A stretch of 10,060 bases of DNA. Source: CAZHFW01 sp964531675. Its GTDB lineage: Bacteria; Planctomycetota; Phycisphaerae; Phycisphaerales; UBA1924. The stretch lies in NCBI GenBank assembly GCA_964531675.1, contig CAZHFW010000066.1, positions 1 to 10,060 on the forward strand. The letters run 5' to 3'. The notes below the pieces were generated by a model. The model saw nothing but the letters and a program-made list of their open reading frames with translations. It ran no database searches and was not told where the DNA came from. Shown here piece by piece: positions 6,658 through 10,060 of the stretch (its first letter is position 1; each line of letters opens with the position of its first letter). A program made the translations under genes and the position numbers.

Positions 6658-7145
6658 GGGTGTGCCTTTCCAAGAGTGTTGCCTCTCGCCGTGAGAGCCC
6701 AGCGTCGACACGACGCGCCGTACACGGCAAGCAGCGAAGAGGCGAGAACACCAGAGGCGGCGCCAATCAGAAGCGCTCCTGACGAGGTGAGCACGCATCC
6801 GCTGCCGTGCAGGAGGCAGATCGCCATCGGGGCAATCATGGCCACGAGCATCGACGGAACCATCGTTTCAATGGAGCCGAGCAGCGGAGCGGCCAGCCAC
6901 GCAAGAACGATCTGGACAATCATCGCGACCACCATGCCGATCGCCACCTCCACAGCGAAGCCCCATTCGGTCATGTGGGCCATGTGCATCGCCGCCATTG
7001 AGACGGCACCGACCAAGGCCAGGAAGAAAAGATCGCCGACGACGATGCCGATCCACCGGAGTTGCCGAGTCGGCCGGCTACGTCCAGTCCCCTCCGGGGC
7101 TGTGCACGGGCTCGATTGATGGTGTTTGTGCATGTTCTGCTCCAT
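6654..7145 (-). CDS. Met-rich four-span membrane protein of unknown function
   Basis: 163 residues from the ATG at 7145 (AGAGG about 8 bases upstream). An ATG at 7133 with GGAG before it is also possible and would drop four residues. A His-containing cytoplasm- or periplasm-facing N-tail (MHKHHQ) is followed by about four hydrophobic helices at roughly 31-53, 62-84, 95-112 and 122-143. The first helix ends in a Met/His cluster, M50, M53, H54, M55, H57 and M58, with further Met in the second and third helices and Cys at 110 and 117. Such Met/His arrays are common in Cu(I)-handling membrane proteins, so metal binding is plausible. I do not recognise the family. Its stop overlaps the methyltransferase start (ATGA) and it follows the preceding gene by 11 bases, pointing to a functional pair with the methyltransferase. 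Confidence 0.8.
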   Translation of the reverse strand: MEQNMHKHHQSSPCTAPEGTGRSRPTRQLRWIGIVVGDLFFLALVGAVSMAAMHMAHMTEWGFAVEVAIGMVVAMIVQIVLAWLAAPLLGSIETMVPSMLVAMIAPMAICLLHGSGCVLTSSGALLIGAASGVLASSLLAVYGASCRRWALTARGNTLGKAHP

Positions 7146-7156
7146 CGAGATTGCCT

Positions 7157-7633
7157 CTATTTGAAAAACTCGCGGACATAGGTGTCCTTCTCCGCTTCGC
7201 TGAGGCGGTCCCAACCGCCGCGATAGCCGGTGCTGTGGGGACAGCAGAATGCGACGACATAGCCCTTGTAGGGAATGGTCGGGGAAGACGCAGTGATAAG
7301 TTTGCCCGTGAACCGGTCAACCTGATTTACGGGCACACGCGTCGAGGGGCCGGGAGGCGGCAGGCCTGCCATGACGGGCGAGTCGAACAGCACAGGAGGT
7401 AGTGCGGAACGCTTGGAAGTAGGCGCACCGCCCTGTTGGTCCGGTACCTGCAGTGTCAACACAATGGCGGCAACGGCGATGAGGCCGCCGAATGCCACTA
7501 CAGTCGCGGTCACGAGGCGCCGCGCCGTCCGTTGGGATTGGGGTCTTGCGGGGAATTCACGGCGCTTGCGATCACAGCGTTCATGCCGTCCCGCATCTCG
7601 AATCCGTGGTTTTCTGGCAATCCCGTGACCCAT
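7157..7633 (-). CDS. Single-span membrane protein with TRASH/YHS-like C-terminal tail
   Basis: 158 residues from the ATG at 7633, preceded by AGAAGG. The N-terminus (1-40) is strongly basic, one transmembrane helix follows (about 41-62), then a Pro-rich linker and a C-terminal segment 101-158 expected outside the membrane by the positive-inside rule. This segment reads VDRFTGKLI, IPYKGYVVAFCCPHS and W..LSEAEKD. The layout recalls small metal-binding TRASH/YHS-like domains of the type CPVTGK...YKGY.VGFCCPGC, but the first Cys is replaced by Asp and the last Cys by Ser, leaving C130-C131 and H133. It may bind metal differently or may have lost binding. It is separated from the cytochrome c gene by 71 bases containing a hairpin and precedes the Met-rich membrane gene by 11 bases. 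A longer frame reaching 8182 overlaps the cytochrome c gene and was rejected. Confidence 0.75.
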   Translation of the reverse strand: MGHGIARKPRIRDAGRHERCDRKRREFPARPQSQRTARRLVTATVVAFGGLIAVAAIVLTLQVPDQQGGAPTSKRSALPPVLFDSPVMAGLPPPGPSTRVPVNQVDRFTGKLITASSPTIPYKGYVVAFCCPHSTGYRGGWDRLSEAEKDTYVREFFK

Positions 7634-7672
7634 TGCGTGCCTTCTTTCGGACGATGCTCCGAGCGATGTGAA

Positions 7673-7687
7673 CCGACCGTTGGTCGG
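7673..7687 (-). other. Intergenic hairpin after the cytochrome c gene
   Basis: On the minus strand CCGACC and GGTCGG pair perfectly around AAC, 18 bases after the cytochrome c stop, with only TT following. It is too short of a T-run to be a clear terminator. It may be an mRNA-processing or partial-attenuation element separating the electron-transfer genes from the downstream genes. This is the largest gap in the leftward run. Confidence 0.45.
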
Positions 7688-7704
7688 GAGCTCCTTGTTG
7701 GGTA

Positions 7705-8469
7705 TCAGTGGTGCTTGTACCACCCGACTCCCTTGATGTCGTTCCACGCGTTGGTCTGGTGGCAGAGGAAGCACTGCGACACATCCGCGTGCTCCACGCG
7801 GGCCACCGTCATGGAGACCATCTGGAAGTGCTCCATGTAGTGGCTCGGCGGGGCCTGGTGGCACTGGTTGCAGTCGGTCGAGAGCGGGGATGGGTGGCGG
7901 AACTCGGGGATGGTCCAGCCGCCCTGGGCGAGGCTCGCGGCGTGGCACGAGGCGCAGTCGGTCCCGAAGAGCGTGCGGTGCGGGTCCTGGTTCGCGTGGC
8001 AGGCGTTGCAGTCGAGGGCGGTTTCCTCGGGCCGGATGCGCGGGTGGGCGACGGGGAGGGATGCGAGGGATGAGCCGAGTGGGAGCGGGTGCGTCTTCAC
8101 GCCGATCGCGGACAGCACGGTGTGGTCCATCGTGGTCGGACGGGCGGCCAGGCCCTGGTGTTCGACGTGGCAGCCGCGGCAATCACCGATGTCCGCGTGG
8201 AAGGCCGTGGGTTGCTTGGAGAGCAGGGACTGGTTGTTGGCGTGGCAGGCGATGCACTTGTCCGCCACGTTGCCCTGGTGCGGCGTGTGGCAGGATTCAC
8301 AATCGGCCGCGAGGAACTGGTGCTTGGCGGAGAGCGTGCCCGGGTTGACCATCCGTTGCCAGCCGGGTACGGCCTTGGAGCCCTGCTCGTGCGTGAGGTA
8401 GGGGACGGCGACCGCCGCGCCGAGCGCGGCAACCGTCACGACGCCGTAGATGACTTCGATGAGTTTCAT
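7705..8469 (-). CDS. Membrane-anchored seven-haem cytochrome c
   Basis: 254 residues, periplasmic electron carrier held by an N-terminal helix (about 7-25) that lacks a clear cleavage site. Seven CxxCH haem-attachment motifs are seen, starting at C57, C72, C97, C154, C172, C200 and C233, plus many extra His able to serve as distal ligands (for example H64, H91, H104, H116, H142, H192, H227). Spacing resembles the cytochrome c3/c7 and NapC-linked multihaem group, but I assign no named family. The start ATG overlaps the stop of the cytochrome b gene (ATGA), so the two are likely made together. With the preceding b-type cytochrome and flavin/ferredoxin reductase it forms a plausible transmembrane electron route. 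The final acceptor is not identifiable; the protein has no obvious catalytic domain beyond the haems. Maturation would need a cytochrome c assembly system elsewhere. Confidence 0.92.
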   Translation of the reverse strand: MKLIEVIYGVVTVAALGAAVAVPYLTHEQGSKAVPGWQRMVNPGTLSAKHQFLAADCESCHTPHQGNVADKCIACHANNQSLLSKQPTAFHADIGDCRGCHVEHQGLAARPTTMDHTVLSAIGVKTHPLPLGSSLASLPVAHPRIRPEETALDCNACHANQDPHRTLFGTDCASCHAASLAQGGWTIPEFRHPSPLSTDCNQCHQAPPSHYMEHFQMVSMTVARVEHADVSQCFLCHQTNAWNDIKGVGWYKHH

Positions 8470-9227
8470 GTGAGCCACCGGATGCCGAAGTACCAGACCG
8501 ACCAGATGTGCAGCGCCAGCAGCGCGTACAGGACAATCGCGATGACGATGTGGCAGGCGAGCCACCGGCCGAACGCGGCCTTGGCGACTTCGCGGGTCTT
8601 GATCGCGTATTCCAGGTCCGCCATCGACTCGGAGAGCCGGAGGGCACGAACCGCTGCGGAGGGCAGGCCCGCCGGCCCGGACCTGTCTCGCACGAAGAAT
8701 GGAGCGGCAAGCCGTGTGAAGAAGCCCGCGAGGGGTCGTAGTGTCGCGGCCTGGTTGGGGCTCTGCACCAGGTCATCGGCGACGCGGTCGTACTCGCGGC
8801 GCAGGCCGCTGAGGAGTTGCTGCTGGTCGCGGGCGCCCGCCGTGATCTGCCCCATGAGGGAACGGCCGACGAAGCCGCTGAGCGCCACGATGACCATCAT
8901 CGTGGTCAGCGCGATCCCCAGCGGGCTCTGGAACTTGTGGCCGCTGTGCAGGATGCCCAGGATCGGCGCGAGCACGCCCGCGTAGATGTGGATCGCCAGG
9001 AGCGTGCGCATCGACACCGCGGGCGTCACGGCGCGTTTCAGGGGCGGGATGCGCTTGACGAACAGGTAGAGCAGCGGCACGAGCATGAGCGCCGCGCCCG
9101 AAATCCCCAGCACGCCCCCCGCGAGGCTGCCCGGGAAGCGTGGGTCGCGGTGGATGTAGAACCCCAGGGTCAGCACGACCAGGAGCACGACGAGGCCGGT
9201 CACGATGGGGCGTTCGCGTTCCTGCAT
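8466..9227 (-). CDS. Di-haem b-type membrane cytochrome
   Basis: 253 residues, integral inner-membrane protein. About five hydrophobic helices are visible: 9-25, 36-57, 74-93, 102-121 and 224-247. Helix three carries H80 and H94 and helix five carries H226 and H240. In both, 13 residues lie between the His, the spacing used in cytochrome b four-helix bundles to hold two stacked haems across the membrane. H97 lies just past helix three. Between helices four and five is a hydrophilic region of about 100 residues, possibly contacting the reductase. GGAGG lies about 8 bases before the start. It begins 3 bases after the ferredoxin reductase stop and overlaps the cytochrome c start by 4 bases. Expected role: pass electrons from the cytoplasmic reductase to the periplasmic cytochrome c. 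No exact family name is claimed. Confidence 0.87.
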   Translation of the reverse strand: MQERERPIVTGLVVLLVVLTLGFYIHRDPRFPGSLAGGVLGISGAALMLVPLLYLFVKRIPPLKRAVTPAVSMRTLLAIHIYAGVLAPILGILHSGHKFQSPLGIALTTMMVIVALSGFVGRSLMGQITAGARDQQQLLSGLRREYDRVADDLVQSPNQAATLRPLAGFFTRLAAPFFVRDRSGPAGLPSAAVRALRLSESMADLEYAIKTREVAKAAFGRWLACHIVIAIVLYALLALHIWSVWYFGIRWLT

Positions 9228-9230
9228 GGG

Positions 9231-10060
9231 CTATGCCTCCACCTCGATGTTCGCGGTGGCCTTGGCCTGGCACGCGAGGATGATCCCGCGGGCCTTTTCG
9301 TCGGCCGCGAGGGAGTCCTCGACGGCCATCGTGACCGCGCCCTTGAGGAGTTTGACCTTGCATGTGCCGCAGGTCCCGGCGCGGCAGGAGGCGTCGATCG
9401 AGACGCCGACGTGCTCGGCGGCTTCGAGGACGGTCGTGCCCAGCGGGAGCGGAGCGGACTTGCCCGAGATCGTGAACGCGACCTGTGGGGGGGGCGTGGC
9501 AGCGGATGGAGCCTCGGCCATTGCCGCCTGAACCGTGGCCTGCCGCTCGTGCGGCTTCTCCGCGGGACCGAACGCCTCGGTGCGAATCCGCTCGTTCGGG
9601 ACGCCGAGCTCCAGGAGGATCGCGCGGGCCGAATCCATCATGGTCGCGGGGCCGCACACATGGATGCGCCGCTTGGTGAGGTCGGGAACGCTCTGGGTGA
9701 TGAACTCCTTGCTCAGCCGTCCCTTGGCCCCTGTCCATGCCGCCCCACCCGTGCCGTCCGCACGGCTCATGGTGGGGGATACGTGCAGGTTGGGGTGACG
9801 CCGCTGGAGGTACTCGATTTCCTCGCGGAAGAGGTATTCCTCGGGCGTGCGGAACGAGAGCACGAAGTAGATCGGCTTGGGCCAGCCGCGGTCGGTGAGG
9901 AAGCGGACCACGCTCATGAGCGGCGTGGCACCCACGCCGGCGCCGATGAGCACGATGCTGTCGGACTCGGTGCCCGTGAAGGTGAAGACGCCCTGGGGCG
10001 CGGCCACCTGGAGCAGCGCACCCTCTCTGACCTCGTCGCAGAGGTACCGGGAGACGACCC
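9231..10060 (-). CDS. FAD/NAD(P)H reductase fused to 2Fe-2S ferredoxin domain (partial, N-terminus outside window)
   Basis: 275 residues visible; the frame stays open to the right edge, so the GTG at 10007 is not the start. The first visible residues, VVSRYLCDEVREGALLQV, are the end of a ferredoxin-reductase FAD-binding barrel. The NAD(P)-binding part follows with GAGVGATPLMS (about 39-49), the YFVLSFRTPEE region and the CGP motif (C135 from the first full codon). After an Ala/Pro linker (about 175-190) comes a plant-type ferredoxin with C225, C230, C233 and C263 (CRAGTCGTC...C), which binds a 2Fe-2S cluster. This order (reductase, then ferredoxin) is that of phthalate/vanillate-type oxygenase reductases and of Hmp/Hcr-like proteins. 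Here the partner is more likely the cytochrome b encoded 3 bases downstream, since no oxygenase is present in the window. It would oxidise cytoplasmic NAD(P)H. Confidence 0.93.
   Translation of the reverse strand, partial: VVSRYLCDEVREGALLQVAAPQGVFTFTGTESDSIVLIGAGVGATPLMSVVRFLTDRGWPKPIYFVLSFRTPEEYLFREEIEYLQRRHPNLHVSPTMSRADGTGGAAWTGAKGRLSKEFITQSVPDLTKRRIHVCGPATMMDSARAILLELGVPNERIRTEAFGPAEKPHERQATVQAAMAEAPSAATPPPQVAFTISGKSAPLPLGTTVLEAAEHVGVSIDASCRAGTCGTCKVKLLKGAVTMAVEDSLAADEKARGIILACQAKATANIEVEA

Noticed and set aside
7634..8182. Extension of the single-span protein upstream to 8182
   Set aside because: It runs through the cytochrome c gene in a shadow frame of Pro/Arg-rich sequence; the ATG at 7633 has AGAAGG before it and starts a sensible membrane protein.
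8773..9738. A 321-codon leftward frame across the reductase and cytochrome b genes
   Set aside because: It is a shadow frame, rich in Arg/Gly/His, overlapping two proteins with clear motifs.
964..10060. Nitrous-oxide or nitrite reduction accessory cluster
   Set aside because: Considered because of cytochromes plus a copper ATPase, but no NosL, NosD/F/Y, NosZ or nitrite reductase feature is present in the window.
1..10060. CRISPR array, tRNA, rRNA, insertion sequence
   Set aside because: No regularly spaced direct repeats, cloverleaf sequences, rRNA-like stretches, transposase motifs or terminal inverted repeats were seen on either strand.

Overview
The window looks like chromosomal DNA of a high-GC bacterium, about 63-68% GC in the lines I counted by hand. 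A planctomycete (Phycisphaerae-like) or a related PVC/metagenomic lineage fits best. The reasons are a HARE-HTH protein with a histone-H1-like Lys/Pro tail, small Cys-rich lipoproteins, a multiheme cytochrome c with its own membrane anchor, and short ATGA/GTGA gene overlaps. This is a judgement from protein style; no rRNA or other marker gene is present.

Layout. Bases 1-950 read rightward: the last codons of an unrecognised gene, a GNRA-loop hairpin, a DNA-binding HARE-HTH protein (182-655), a small acidic protein (659-898), and a 22-bp palindrome followed by a T-rich run that looks like an intrinsic terminator. From 10060 down to 964 every gene reads leftward. There are eleven genes with gaps of at most 71 bases and four 4-base stop/start overlaps, so this is very probably one long operon whose promoter lies beyond the right edge. 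In transcription order it encodes: an FAD/NAD(P)H reductase fused to a 2Fe-2S ferredoxin (cut by the window edge); a membrane cytochrome b with two pairs of haem-ligand histidines; an anchored seven-haem cytochrome c; a single-span protein with a TRASH/YHS-like tail; a Met-rich four-span membrane protein; a METTL7-like methyltransferase; a CxxC-rich lipoprotein; a second Cys-containing lipoprotein; a two-domain nuclease-like protein; a 62-residue Cys-rich membrane peptide; and a Cu(I) P1B-type ATPase (CopA).

How they may work together (inference). The first three proteins form a plausible path carrying electrons from cytoplasmic NAD(P)H across the membrane to a periplasmic multihaem carrier. 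The following Cys-, His- and Met-rich membrane proteins and lipoproteins, together with CopA, suggest that the end use concerns copper or another soft metal, or metal-thiol redox state in the envelope. The odd member is the nuclease-like protein. It has a DNA-glycosylase-like helix-hairpin-helix region whose usual catalytic Asp position reads Asn, joined to a PD-(D/E)xK-like domain, and its start overlaps the stop of a lipoprotein gene.

No tRNA, rRNA, CRISPR array, insertion sequence or gene-free stretch above 300 bases was found.
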